Part shown: positions 18,006 to 26,671 of the stretch, one piece after another
Numbering within the stretch: position 1 is the stretch's first letter
Layout: every line of letters starts with the position of its first letter
DNA from: CBETVX01 sp965539935
GTDB taxonomy: Bacteria; Bacillota; Clostridia; Peptostreptococcales; Caminicellaceae
Direction of reading: 5' to 3'
NCBI GenBank assembly: GCA_965539935.1
Contig: CBETVX010000001.1
Span: 1-64,000, forward strand
DNA: 64,000 nucleotides
Position numbers and translations under genes: made by a program
Notes under the pieces: model-generated
What the model saw: the letters and a program-made list of their open reading frames with translations, nothing else
Told to the model about the DNA's origin: nothing
Database searches by the model: none

Positions 18006-18824
18006 TTAGAATGTTGGAACTATGGCACCTTCATACTTTTCTAATATAAATTCTTTAACTTCTTCAGATTGAAGGGCCTCTACCAGCTTACCTATCAATT
18101 CATTATCCTTATTTTCTGAAGTTACAGTAATTATATTAGAATAGGGAGACTCACTTCCCTCAATAATTAAAGCGTCGCTTGATGGATTTAGACCAGCCTC
18201 TAGAGCGTAATTAGTATTAATAATTGCTCCATCCACATCATCTAAAGTTCTTGGAAGTTGTGCTGCATCTATAGGTTTGAATACTAGATTCTTAGGATTT
18301 TCAGCTATATCGCTTTCAGTTGCCTCAAGTCCCGCATCATCCTTAAGTTTAATAATTCCATTGGTATCAAGGAATATAAGGGCCCTACCTTCATTGGTTG
18401 GGTCGTTTGGTATGGCAATAAGGGCACCCTCTGAAAGTTCATCTATGGACTTTAATTTTTTAGAATAAAATCCTAGGGGTTCTACATGGATCTTAGCTAC
18501 ACTTGTAAGCTCTAAATTATGTTCCTTTGCAAATGATTCCATATAGGGTGCATGCTGGAAGAAGTTTGCATCTATTTCTCCCTCTGATAAAGCTAAATTA
18601 GGTCTTACATAATCAGTAAACTCAACTATTTCTAAGTTGATACCTGCTTCCTTTAGCTTAGGCTTAACAAATTCTAGTAGTTCAGCATGGGGAACTGGAG
18701 TAGCACCAACCTTTAAAGTAATTATTTCTTCATTAGAACTTTCATCGGCTTTAGATGTACATCCTACTACAAGTAAAGATAGAATTAATAATCCAATAAT
18801 ACTAAAAGTAATTTTCTTTTTCAA
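18006..18824 (-). CDS. metQ: MetQ/NlpA-family methionine-binding lipoprotein (proximal copy)
   Basis: The product is about 272 residues with an N-terminal signal ending in the lipobox LVVGC. Conserved MetQ blocks are VGATPVPHAELLEFVKP, DYVRPNLALSEGEIDANFFQ and NDPTNEGRALIFLD. It captures methionine for the MetNI transporter. The likely start is TTG 18824, 9 bases from AGGAG (18834-18838); the ATGATG at 18828-18833 abuts that site. It begins 5 bases after metI ends and is followed 51 bases later by its paralogue. Confidence 0.92.
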   Translation of the reverse strand: MKKKITFSIIGLLILSLLVVGCTSKADESSNEEIITLKVGATPVPHAELLEFVKPKLKEAGINLEIVEFTDYVRPNLALSEGEIDANFFQHAPYMESFAKEHNLELTSVAKIHVEPLGFYSKKLKSIDELSEGALIAIPNDPTNEGRALIFLDTNGIIKLKDDAGLEATESDIAENPKNLVFKPIDAAQLPRTLDDVDGAIINTNYALEAGLNPSSDALIIEGSESPYSNIITVTSENKDNELIGKLVEALQSEEVKEFILEKYEGAIVPTF

Positions 18825-18829
18825 AACCA

Positions 18830-19480
18830 TCATCTCCTATTTATTAAATTTGAAAATCTGTTACCCAATGATTGAGTAATTTGAACAATAATTATAAGAA
18901 CTACAACTGTGGCAATCATAACATTGGTTCTAAAGCGATGATAACCATACCTTATTGCTAAATCTCCTAATCCACCTCCTCCTACAACTCCTGCCATGGC
19001 AGAATATCCTATAATATTGATTATGGTTATGGTAATACCTAATACTAAGGAGGGCATTGCCTCAGGTATCATAACCTTTGTGATTATTTGATGGGGACTT
19101 GCTCCCATTGCTATAGATGCTTCAATGACTCCAAAGTCTATTTCACGCAAAGAAGTTTCCACAACCCTTGCATAAAAGGGGATTGCAGCTACGATCAAGG
19201 GTACTATTGCTGCATTGGTTCCAATGGTGGTGCCCACTATAAGCTTAGTAAAGGGGATAATTGATATCATCAGTATTACAAAGGGTAGAGACCTCATTAT
19301 ATTAACAATATATGAAAGAATAGTATTTAAAACTTTATTAGGTAATATATGGTTTTCATCTGTAATAACTAATATTATTCCTAGGGGCATACCTAAAATA
19401 ATAGTAAAAACTGTAGATATACTTACCATATATAAGGTCTCAAAAAGCGATGGCTTAAGTAGTTCTAGTATCTCTTTCAT
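18830..19480 (-). CDS. metI: Methionine ABC transporter permease MetI
   Basis: The product is 216 residues with five predicted membrane helices, the usual MetI size. The permease signature that contacts the ATPase lies in EASIAMGASPHQIITKVMIPEA near residues 137-158 (the EAA loop). It overlaps the 3' end of metN by 26 bases, consistent with translational coupling, and AGGTGATT precedes its ATG. It forms the channel for methionine import with MetN and either MetQ copy. Confidence 0.94.
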   Translation of the reverse strand: MKEILELLKPSLFETLYMVSISTVFTIILGMPLGIILVITDENHILPNKVLNTILSYIVNIMRSLPFVILMISIIPFTKLIVGTTIGTNAAIVPLIVAAIPFYARVVETSLREIDFGVIEASIAMGASPHQIITKVMIPEAMPSLVLGITITIINIIGYSAMAGVVGGGGLGDLAIRYGYHRFRTNVMIATVVVLIIIVQITQSLGNRFSNLINRR

Positions 19481-20468
19481 TTACAATCACCTCTGTTTTC
19501 ACATGATTTTTTTCTAAATAATCTATAATATCCTGTAACCTATTGTGGTTGGTATCTATTTTAATGGACAGCTTTCCAATAGGTTTTTCATCTATATATT
19601 CAATATGACCTGATAAGATATTTACCTCAACATCGAATTTTTTTATAATCTTAGAAATAATTGGACTACCTGCACTTCCATCGGTAAAGGATAGATAAAG
19701 GACTTTACCATCTAAAAGATTCTTTGGAATATTATGCTCTACTCCTACGAAATCCTTAGTAATATTCATCCTAGGCTTTGAAAACACATCTATTGTACTG
19801 CCTTCCTCTATAACCCTACCTCCTTCTAAGATAGTTACAAAGTCACATATCTCCTTTATCACCTCCATTTCATGGGTAACTACAACCATAGTTAATCCTA
19901 GTCTTTTGTTTATATCCTTTAAAAGATCAAGTATTTGTTTTGTGGTTTTTGGGTCAAGGGCTGATGTAGCCTCATCGCATAATAATACATCGGGATCATT
20001 GGCCAATGCCCTAGCTATGCCAACTCTTTGTTTTTGACCACCACTTAACATGGAGGGATAGACATGCTTTTTATCCTCTAATCCAACAAGCTTTAAAAGG
20101 GAAATCACCTTTTTCTCTATTTCATCCTTAGGGAAATTTGAAAGCTCAAGGGGAAAAGCCACATTTTCAAATACTGTTTTACTACTTAATAGATTAAATC
20201 CTTGAAAAATCATACCAATTTTCTTTCTAAGATTTCTTAGATCCCTTTGATTTAATTGAAGGATATTTATACCATTTACTTTAATACTTCCTCCAGAGGG
20301 ATCTTCTATTCTATTAATGCATCTGATAAGGGATGATTTCCCAGCACCACTAAGGCCTATGATTCCATGGATACTTCCCTTTTTAATATGTACATTTACA
20401 TCTTTTAGGGCAGTTACCTCGTTAGTGCCTTTTTTATAGACTTTAGTAAGATTAATTATCTCAATCAC
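19455..20468 (-). CDS. metN: Methionine ABC transporter ATP-binding protein MetN
   Basis: The product is 337 residues. Walker A is GLSGAGKSSLIR, the signature is LSGGQKQRVGIARAL, and Walker B is DVLLCDEATSALD, followed by the H-loop VVVTHEM. A C-terminal NIL domain (about residues 260-337) is the methionine-sensing regulatory domain of MetN proteins. GTG 20468 has AAAGGAGTG upstream. It is the first gene of metN-metI-metQ-metQ, directly downstream of a SAM-I riboswitch and attenuator, so expression should fall when SAM is plentiful. Confidence 0.95.
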   Translation of the reverse strand: MIEIINLTKVYKKGTNEVTALKDVNVHIKKGSIHGIIGLSGAGKSSLIRCINRIEDPSGGSIKVNGINILQLNQRDLRNLRKKIGMIFQGFNLLSSKTVFENVAFPLELSNFPKDEIEKKVISLLKLVGLEDKKHVYPSMLSGGQKQRVGIARALANDPDVLLCDEATSALDPKTTKQILDLLKDINKRLGLTMVVVTHEMEVIKEICDFVTILEGGRVIEEGSTIDVFSKPRMNITKDFVGVEHNIPKNLLDGKVLYLSFTDGSAGSPIISKIIKKFDVEVNILSGHIEYIDEKPIGKLSIKIDTNHNRLQDIIDYLEKNHVKTEVIVNERDTRTT

Positions 20469-20550
20469 TTAATTCACTCCTTTAAAGTTATAACTCGTTA
20501 AAGTACAAAGGTGTAGATGTAATCAACATCTTACAGAGATTTACTGAAAA

Positions 20551-20580
20551 ATAAAAACCTCTTTCCACAGTGAAAGAGGT
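20551..20580 (-). terminator. Riboswitch-controlled attenuator of the met operon
   Basis: On the minus strand a 9-bp stem ACCTCTTTC/GAAAGAGGT (20557-20565 with 20572-20580) is followed by TTTTTAT. It lies ~18 bases downstream of the SAM-I aptamer and ~85 bases before metN, the position of the expression-platform terminator. Confidence 0.88.
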
Positions 20581-20597
20581 CGTATAATCATATACTG

Positions 20598-20706
20598 CTC
20601 TCATCTGCCGATAAAAAGTATCGCAGGAATTAGCACCGCTACACATTATTGTGCCGGTTGCTGGGTTTCATAGGGCCAGTCCCTCCACCACTCTGGATAA
20701 GAGATT
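20598..20706 (-). promoter_or_regulatory. SAM-I (S-box) riboswitch
   Basis: Read on the minus strand, the aptamer opens with CTCTTATCCAGAG and closes with GATGAGAG (P1). The conserved internal blocks GGTGGAGGGACTGGCCC, GAAACCCAGCAACC and GGTGCTAATTCCTGC are all present in order. It precedes the methionine transporter operon and is followed by a terminator hairpin, so SAM binding should terminate transcription. Confidence 0.96.
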
Positions 20707-20737
20707 TAAAATATTTAATTTTAATGGGTTAATATTA

Positions 20738-20765
20738 ATTATAGCTAAAAAATATGCATTGTCAA
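20738..20765 (-). promoter_or_regulatory. Promoter of the SAM riboswitch / metNIQQ operon
   Basis: On the minus strand a consensus -35 TTGACA (20760-20765) and -10 TATAAT (20738-20743) are separated by 16 bases. The expected start site falls ~25 bases before the aptamer. Confidence 0.85.
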
Positions 20766-20871
20766 CAAAAAATATTTTTTATTTAAAAAACAATGTAAAT
20801 TTTTATGCTATGTTTAAGAAAATTTAAAGGGGGTAACTAGTATATAGATATATAACTAGGAGGGGGATTAA

Positions 20872-21378
20872 ATGGATATATTTAAGTTCGCAATGAAAAT
20901 GGAACAAGAGGGGAAAAAATATTACGAAGTTCTTGTAGAGAAAACAAATAATCAAGGATTGAAAAATATATTTATGATGCTTGCTAAGGATGAAGATAAT
21001 CATTGCAAAATAGTGGAGAATCTAAAGGAAAAATATAATGATATAGTAAAATCAGAAAGCCTTAAAAAGGCCAATACTATATTTACTGAGATGCTAAAAT
21101 CTGATGAGAATTATACGGAAGACATTTCACAGATCGAAGCATATAAACATGCCTGCCATCTTGAAGATGAAAGTATTAGACTATATGAGCAAGAGTTTAA
21201 TAAAGCTACAACAGAAAAAGAGAAAGAAGTATTTAAGATGTTAATTCAAGAAGAGAAAAAGCATAAATTAATATTAGAAAACGTTATCGAGTTTGTTAGC
21301 CAACCAATAAAATGTAGGGCAGTAAAAACAAAGGATTCAGACCCTGAGTTTGCAAGATGGGATATAGAAAATATTTAA
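20872..21378 (+). CDS. Ferritin-like / rubrerythrin-like di-iron protein
   Basis: The product is 168 residues. Two helix pairs carry di-iron ligand patterns: EQEGKKYYE near residues 12-20 with DEDNHCKIVE near 40-50, and HLEDESIRLYEQE near 103 with EEKKHKLILE near 124-137. This is the rubrerythrin-type ferritin fold. The C-terminal rubredoxin domain of full rubrerythrins is absent, replaced by a ~30-residue tail. Such proteins protect anaerobes against peroxide or oxygen. A strong AGGAGGGGG precedes ATG 20872. It is monocistronic by spacing. Confidence 0.82.
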   Translation: MDIFKFAMKMEQEGKKYYEVLVEKTNNQGLKNIFMMLAKDEDNHCKIVENLKEKYNDIVKSESLKKANTIFTEMLKSDENYTEDISQIEAYKHACHLEDESIRLYEQEFNKATTEKEKEVFKMLIQEEKKHKLILENVIEFVSQPIKCRAVKTKDSDPEFARWDIENI

Positions 21379-21463
21379 TAAAAATTTAAGCAAATAGTAT
21401 ATTAATTGCGATAATTTTGAAATATAATAGAATATATAAAAAAGATTATATGGAGTGTTTAAG

Positions 21464-21793
21464 ATGCTAACTACTGAACAAAAACTACTTGCTATTGCTT
21501 GTCACTTAGGATGGTTAGCTGGACTACCTATACTTATACCGATAGTTATCCTTCTTTTATCTAATGATGAGTTTGTTAAATATCAAGCTAAGGAAGCCCT
21601 TTCTTTTCAATTGGCAATAGTTGTTGGAGGTATTATTTCAGCTTTATTAGCGATAATTATTATTGGATTCATAACAGGTATTATTATTGGTATTATGGCA
21701 GTTATACTACCCTTTGTAGCCACAGTGAGAGTTATAAATGGGGAAGGATACTCTTACCCTATAACTGGTAAGTATATAGCCAGGAAAATTTAA
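21464..21793 (+). CDS. DUF4870-family small membrane protein
   Basis: The product is about 109 residues with three membrane helices. The N-terminal TTEQKLLAIACHLGWLAG and the QAKEALSFQ block near residues 46-54 match DUF4870 proteins. Function is unknown. ATG 21464 is preferred over the GTG at 21455, which lies within the TGGAGTG ribosome binding site. The gene stands between the ferritin-like gene and nifJ, and context does not suggest a role. Confidence 0.8.
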   Translation: MLTTEQKLLAIACHLGWLAGLPILIPIVILLLSNDEFVKYQAKEALSFQLAIVVGGIISALLAIIIIGFITGIIIGIMAVILPFVATVRVINGEGYSYPITGKYIARKI

Positions 21794-21794
21794 G

Positions 21795-21820
21795 ACATAG
21801 GCTTAGGCATATGTTTTTTT
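21795..21820 (+). terminator. Weak candidate terminator after the DUF4870 gene
   Basis: A short interrupted stem (ACATA/TATGT) around a GC-containing loop is followed by TTTTTTT just after the stop. The stem is weak; the T-run is the main support. Confidence 0.4.
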
Positions 21821-21902
21821 CTTTGATTAAGTGCACCAACCAAAAAATTTGAACCCATAAAATTTTTTGCTTATTTTTAAAAAAAATATAAAATCATGTA
21901 CA

Positions 21903-21931
21903 TTGACTATTTGTATATTGTATACTATACT
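21903..21931 (+). promoter_or_regulatory. Promoter of nifJ
   Basis: TTGACT (21903-21908) and TATACT (21926-21931) are separated by 17 bases. Repeated TTGTATA/GTATAC elements around it (21911-21960) could be operators, but they are also simply AT-rich. Confidence 0.7.
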
Positions 21932-21986
21932 TAGTAAGTATTTTGTATACATTAACATTCTAATAATATAAAAGGGGGCAAAATCT

Positions 21987-24900
21987 ATGGCAAACAAGGT
22001 TATGAAAACCATGGATGGTAATACTGCTGCTGCATATGTATCATATGCATTTACTGATGTTGCAGCTATTTATCCAATCACACCTTCATCTAACATGGCT
22101 GAATTTGTAGATGAATGGGCAGCCCATGGTAAAAAGAACATTTTTGGTCAAACAGTTTCAGTTACAGAAATGCAGTCAGAGGCTGGTGCTTCAGGAGCTG
22201 TACATGGTTCACTACAAGGTGGAGCTTTAACTACTACTTATACAGCTTCTCAGGGATTATTATTAATGATTCCAAATATGTATAAAATAGCTGGTGAATT
22301 ATTACCAGGTGTATTCCATGTTAGTGCTAGAGCAATTGCAACACATGCACTTTCAATATTTGGAGATCACTCTGATGTTATGGCTGCAAGACAAACAGGA
22401 TTTGCCATGCTTGCGTCAGGTTCAGTTCAAGAAGTAATGGATTTAGGTGGAATAGCACATTTATCTGCTATTAAGACTAGAGTTCCATTCTTACATTTCT
22501 TTGATGGATTTAGAACTTCTCATGAAATTCAAAAAATTGAAGTTATCGATTATGATGACTTTGCTAAATTAGTCGACATGGACGCTGTAAACGCTTTCAG
22601 AAAGAGAGCTTTAAATCCTGAGCACCCTGTGACTAGAGGTACTGCTCAAAACCCAGATATCTTCTTCCAAGCTAAAGAAGCTTCTAATAAATTCTATCAA
22701 GAAGTACCAGATGTAGTTGCTGACTACATGAAAGAAATAAGCAAACTTACTGGTAGAGAGTACAAACCATTTAACTATTATGGTGCAGAAGATGCTGAAC
22801 ATGTAATAGTTGCAATGGGTTCAGTAGTAGAAACTGTAGAAGAAACTATAGATTATTTATTAGAAAAAGGAGAAAAGGTTGGATTAATTAAGGTTCGTTT
22901 ATATAGACCTTTCTCAGAAAAATATTTCTTTGATGTTCTTCCAAGCACAGTTAAGAGAATTGCTGTACTTGATAGAACTAAAGAGCCTGGTTCACTTGGA
23001 GAACCTCTATATCAAGATGTACGTACACTATTCTATGACAAAGAAAATACTCCTATAATAATTGGTGGACGTTATGGATTAGGTTCTAAGGATACTACTC
23101 CTTCAGAAATTAAGAGAGTATTTGATGAGCTTAAGAAGGATGCTCCTAAAAATGGATTTACATTAAGTATTAATGATGATGTTACATACACTTCATTAGA
23201 AGTTGAAGAGCATATAGTTGCTGAAGAAAAAGGAACTAAGAGATGTAAATTCTGGGGACTTGGTTCAGACGGAACTGTTGGTGCAAATAAGAGTGCAATT
23301 AAGATCATAGGTGATAACACTGATTTATATGCACAGGGATACTTTGCATACGACTCTAAAAAATCAGGTGGAGTAACAGTTTCCCACTTAAGATTTGGTG
23401 AGAAGCCAATCAGATCTACTTACTTAATAGATGAGGCTGATTATATAGCTTGTCATAACCAATCATATGTTGATAAGTATGAACTATTAAAGGGACTTAA
23501 GAAGGGTGGAACTTTCGTACTTAATACTCAATGGAGTGTAGAAGAGTTAAATGAAAAGTTACCAGCTAATCTTAAGAAATACATTGCAGAAAATGATATT
23601 AACTTCTATATCATAAATGCATATGATATTGCAGCTGAAGTAGGACTTGGAAATAGAATTAACATGGTAATGCAATCAGCATTCTTTGCATTAGCTAATG
23701 TTATTCCAGTAGATGAAGCTATGGAATACTTAAAGGATGCAGTTGTTAAGACATATGGTAAAAAAGGTGAAAAAGTTGTAAAGATGAACCATGAAGCAAT
23801 TGAAAAAGGTAAGACTGCATTAGTTAAAGTAGAAGTACCTGCTTCATGGGCTGGCGAAGTGGCTGAAGAAGTTGCAGCTACTACTGAAGAACCAAGATTC
23901 ATCAAAGACATCTTAAGACCAATAAATGCACAAAAAGGTGATGATCTTCCAGTTTCAGCCTTTGTTGGAGCAGAAGATGGAACATTTGAAGCTGGTTCAG
24001 CTGCATACGAAAAGAGAGGTATTGCAGTAAATGTTCCAGAATGGCAAATAGATACTTGTATCCAATGTAACAAGTGTTCATATGTATGCCCACATGCTGC
24101 TATAAGACCATTCTTAGTAAATGAAGAAGAAAAAGCAAATGCTCCAGAAAGCTTTGAAACTAAGAAGGCTATAGGCAAAGGTATGGATGGACTTGAGTAT
24201 AGAATTCAAGTTTCTACCCTTGACTGTACAGGTTGTGGAAACTGTGCTGATGTATGTCCAGCTCCAAAGGGTAAAGCATTAGTTATGAAACCTCTTGGAT
24301 CTCAAGAAAAACAAATAGAAAACTGGAATTATGCAGTTAATAATGTAACTTATAAAGATGATTTAATGGCTAAAACTACTGTAAAAGGTAGCCAATTCGC
24401 ACAACCACTATTCGAATTCTCAGGAGCTTGTGCTGGTTGTGGTGAAACTCCATATATTAAAGCTGTTACTCAATTATATGGTGACAGAATGATGATTGCC
24501 AATGCTACAGGTTGTTCTTCAATCTGGGGTGGTAGTGCACCTTCTACACCATACTGTAAGAATGCAGAAGGTAAAGGTCCAGCTTGGGCAAACTCATTAT
24601 TTGAAGATAATGCTGAATACGGTTATGGTATGGCATTAGCTAGCAAGAAAATGAGAGAAAAACTTCAACTATTAATGGAAGAAGCTTGTGAACTTGATAT
24701 CCCAGCTGAAGTTAAAGAAGCTTTCAAAGGCTGGATTGAAGTAATAGATGAAGGAGAAGCATCTAGAGAAGCTTCAGCTAAAGTATTAGCAGCTATTGAA
24801 GCTAATAGCTTTGATGGAAAAGCTAAGGAAATAGTTGATGAAATAGTAGAAAAGAAAGATTTCCTAGTTAAGAAATCTGTTTGGATTGTTGGTGGAGACG

Positions 24901-25526
24901 GATGGGCTTATGACATCGGTTACGGTGGATTAGACCACGTTCTTGCATCAGGTGAAGACGTAAACGTACTTGTATTTGATACAGAAGTTTATTCAAATAC
25001 TGGTGGTCAGGCTTCTAAAGCTACTCCAACAGCTGCTACAGCTAAGTTTGCTGCTGCTGGTATGAGAGTTAAGAAGAAAGACCTTGGTATGATAGCTGCT
25101 CAATATGGCTATGTATATGTAGCTCAAGTAGGTATGGGAGCAGACAATAACCAATTTATGAAGGCACTAGTAGAAGCTGAAAGCTATAAGGGACCTTCTC
25201 TAATCATATGTTATGCACCATGTATTAACCATGGTATTAAAGCTGGTATGGGTAAAGCTCAAGAAAGAACTAAGCTTGCAGTTGAAGCTGGATACTGGCA
25301 TCTATGGAGATTTAATCCAGAGAAAAAAGAAAATGGAGAAAATCCATTCACATTAGATTCTAAAGAGCCTAAGGCTGACTTTAAAGAATTCTTGATGGGT
25401 GAAGTAAGATATACAGCCCTTCAAACGGCATTCCCAGAAGTTGCAGCTACTCTATTTGAAGCAGCTGAGAAGGATGCTAAAGAAAGATATGAAACATATA
25501 AGCGTTTAGCTGAAATGGAATATTAA
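21987..25526 (+). CDS. nifJ: Pyruvate:ferredoxin (flavodoxin) oxidoreductase
   Basis: The enzyme oxidatively decarboxylates pyruvate to acetyl-CoA and CO2 and reduces ferredoxin; the reduced ferredoxin could feed the hydrogenase upstream. The product is 1179 residues, the standard single-chain length. The N-terminal pyrimidine-binding domain shows YPITPSSNMAEFVDEWA. Two [4Fe-4S] clusters sit near residues 690-760 (CIQCNKCSYVCPHAAIRP and CTGCGNCADVCPAPKG). The TPP domain shows CAGCGETPYIK, the GDGWAYDIGYGGLDH magnesium/TPP motif and EVYSNTGGQASK. The fourth-cluster cysteines are in this C-terminal domain. Codon use looks optimised, as in a highly expressed gene. Confidence 0.97.
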   Translation: MANKVMKTMDGNTAAAYVSYAFTDVAAIYPITPSSNMAEFVDEWAAHGKKNIFGQTVSVTEMQSEAGASGAVHGSLQGGALTTTYTASQGLLLMIPNMYKIAGELLPGVFHVSARAIATHALSIFGDHSDVMAARQTGFAMLASGSVQEVMDLGGIAHLSAIKTRVPFLHFFDGFRTSHEIQKIEVIDYDDFAKLVDMDAVNAFRKRALNPEHPVTRGTAQNPDIFFQAKEASNKFYQEVPDVVADYMKEISKLTGREYKPFNYYGAEDAEHVIVAMGSVVETVEETIDYLLEKGEKVGLIKVRLYRPFSEKYFFDVLPSTVKRIAVLDRTKEPGSLGEPLYQDVRTLFYDKENTPIIIGGRYGLGSKDTTPSEIKRVFDELKKDAPKNGFTLSINDDVTYTSLEVEEHIVAEEKGTKRCKFWGLGSDGTVGANKSAIKIIGDNTDLYAQGYFAYDSKKSGGVTVSHLRFGEKPIRSTYLIDEADYIACHNQSYVDKYELLKGLKKGGTFVLNTQWSVEELNEKLPANLKKYIAENDINFYIINAYDIAAEVGLGNRINMVMQSAFFALANVIPVDEAMEYLKDAVVKTYGKKGEKVVKMNHEAIEKGKTALVKVEVPASWAGEVAEEVAATTEEPRFIKDILRPINAQKGDDLPVSAFVGAEDGTFEAGSAAYEKRGIAVNVPEWQIDTCIQCNKCSYVCPHAAIRPFLVNEEEKANAPESFETKKAIGKGMDGLEYRIQVSTLDCTGCGNCADVCPAPKGKALVMKPLGSQEKQIENWNYAVNNVTYKDDLMAKTTVKGSQFAQPLFEFSGACAGCGETPYIKAVTQLYGDRMMIANATGCSSIWGGSAPSTPYCKNAEGKGPAWANSLFEDNAEYGYGMALASKKMREKLQLLMEEACELDIPAEVKEAFKGWIEVIDEGEASREASAKVLAAIEANSFDGKAKEIVDEIVEKKDFLVKKSVWIVGGDGWAYDIGYGGLDHVLASGEDVNVLVFDTEVYSNTGGQASKATPTAATAKFAAAGMRVKKKDLGMIAAQYGYVYVAQVGMGADNNQFMKALVEAESYKGPSLIICYAPCINHGIKAGMGKAQERTKLAVEAGYWHLWRFNPEKKENGENPFTLDSKEPKADFKEFLMGEVRYTALQTAFPEVAATLFEAAEKDAKERYETYKRLAEMEY

Positions 25527-25536
25527 ATAATGTAAA

Positions 25537-25573
25537 ATAAGTCGAGCAGATTTCTGCTCGACTTATCTTTTTT
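25537..25573. terminator. Bidirectional terminator between nifJ and the bactofilin gene
   Basis: A perfect 14-bp stem ATAAGTCGAGCAGA/TCTGCTCGACTTAT with a two-base core loop is followed by CTTTTTTT on the + strand. The last bases of the minus-strand gene overlap its right end. On the minus strand it is followed by TTACATTATTT. Confidence 0.85.
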
Positions 25574-25895
25574 TAGCACATTTTCCCCAAAACATAACAC
25601 CATTTTCAATAATAAAATTTGGAGCATAAATATCTCCTTCAAGTTTACAGGTTGAAGAAAGGTGAATCTTATTCTTAGCTATCAAATTACCCCTTACAGA
25701 GCCATGTACTATTATATTCTCAGCTGATATATCTCCATTGATTTTAGCAGTAGAGTCTATGAAAACAGTTTTTGCCGAAAAAATCTCACCAATATAATTA
25801 CCACAAATTTTTACTGATTCTGGAGTATTAATGATACCCTTAAATATAGCATTTTTTTTAATTAAGGTGCCTACTCTATCCATGGTTTCATTCAT
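25563..25895 (-). CDS. Bactofilin-family (polymer-forming cytoskeletal) protein
   Basis: The product is about 110 residues. The right-handed beta-helix repeat is visible as short hydrophobic rungs: SVKICGNYIGEI, TVFIDSTAKINGDI, NIIVHGSVRGNL, KIHLSSTCKLEGDIYAPNF. This is the bactofilin core. Bactofilins form nucleotide-independent filaments linked to cell shape or envelope assembly. ATG 25895 is preferred because TAGGGGG lies ~9 bases upstream; an in-frame ATG at 25940 lacks a ribosome binding site. It is single, with no peptidase partner nearby. Confidence 0.8.
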   Translation of the reverse strand: MNETMDRVGTLIKKNAIFKGIINTPESVKICGNYIGEIFSAKTVFIDSTAKINGDISAENIIVHGSVRGNLIAKNKIHLSSTCKLEGDIYAPNFIIENGVMFWGKCAKKR

Positions 25896-26133
25896 CTTTA
25901 GTAAACCCCCTAGACTTTTTTCCATTATATTATTGGTCAATGATGAACAAAAGATTCTTAAGCTCTATTTTAGTATAGGATATATGTAGTTAAATAATAT
26001 GGTATAGAAGTAATATGCCCTAGGACCTAATGGCTAAAATTCTAAATTAAACATAGATAATGGTAAACTACAAAGAATATACATCTTGAAATATACCGTA
26101 GTAGGGTATATAATGTATTCAGGAGGTGATACT

Positions 26134-26322
26134 ATGCCTATATATGAATATAAATGTGAGAAATGTGGATATAAGTTTGAAAAGCTTGTTAAGAGTTCAG
26201 AAAGAGATAATAATCAAAAATGTCCTAAATGTGGCAATAATAATACAAAAAAAATATTCTCAGCTTTTTCTTGTGGTAGTGATAGTGTAGGTTCATCATC
26301 TGCTAGTTCATGTGGCGGCTGA
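26134..26322 (+). CDS. FmdB-family zinc-ribbon protein
   Basis: The product is 62 residues. It opens with the family hallmark MPIYEYKCEKCGYKFE and has a second CPKCGNNN pair, giving a four-cysteine zinc ribbon; a Ser/Gly-rich tail ends in SSCGG. FmdB-type proteins are small putative regulatory proteins, function not firmly known. ATG 26134 directly follows AGGAGGTGAT; a longer in-frame reading from 26086 has no ribosome binding site. Two terminators in tandem follow. Confidence 0.88.
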   Translation: MPIYEYKCEKCGYKFEKLVKSSERDNNQKCPKCGNNNTKKIFSAFSCGSDSVGSSSASSCGG

Positions 26323-26360
26323 GGATTATAAGATCTCTAGTATAGAGAATAATTAAGGTG

Positions 26361-26400
26361 CCTAGATGGATAAAATATCCCTCTAGGTTTTTGGTTTTTA
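26361..26400 (+). terminator. Intrinsic terminator of the FmdB gene
   Basis: The stem CCTAGA-t-GGATA / TATCC-c-TCTAGG has one internal mismatch and an AAA loop. It is followed by TTTTTGGTTTTT. Confidence 0.8.
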
Positions 26401-26428
26401 TAAGGAGCATATTTACTAAAAAATAAGC

Positions 26429-26460
26429 GGCTGCCTCTATTTGGAGACAGCCATTTTTTT
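26429..26460 (+). terminator. Second terminator in tandem
   Basis: The stem GGCTG-c-CTC / GAG-a-CAGCC is followed by ATTTTTTT. It lies ~30 bases beyond the first terminator, with no gene between them, so it may be the remnant of a lost gene or a backup terminator. Confidence 0.75.
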
Positions 26461-26474
26461 CTTATAGTCATTAA

Positions 26475-26515
26475 TAGAATCGGAAGTAGCTATAATAGTA
26501 TGCTACCGGATTCTA
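26475..26515. repeat. Imperfect inverted repeat in a 349-bp gene-free stretch
   Basis: The arms TAGAATCGGAAGTAGC and GCTACCGGATTCTA are nearly complementary around an AT-rich loop. No T-run follows. Apart from this and the two terminators, the gap 26323-26671 is AT-rich and shows no gene or recognisable promoter. Confidence 0.4.
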
Positions 26516-26671
26516 CTATCTAAATCCGTAACAAATATTCTAAGGTTATAAAAATTATATGCAGAAACTATTTAAAAGTTGCTATTAATTAATTAAGTTT
26601 ACATACACTATATTACTTTTTGTAGAATATTATGAATTAACGTACCAAATTGTGAAGGGAGGAAGCCACTA

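Noticed and set aside
21911..21960. Operator made of repeated GTATA elements at the nifJ promoter
   Set aside because: The repeats are irregular and the region is AT-rich, so they could arise by chance; only the promoter is reported.
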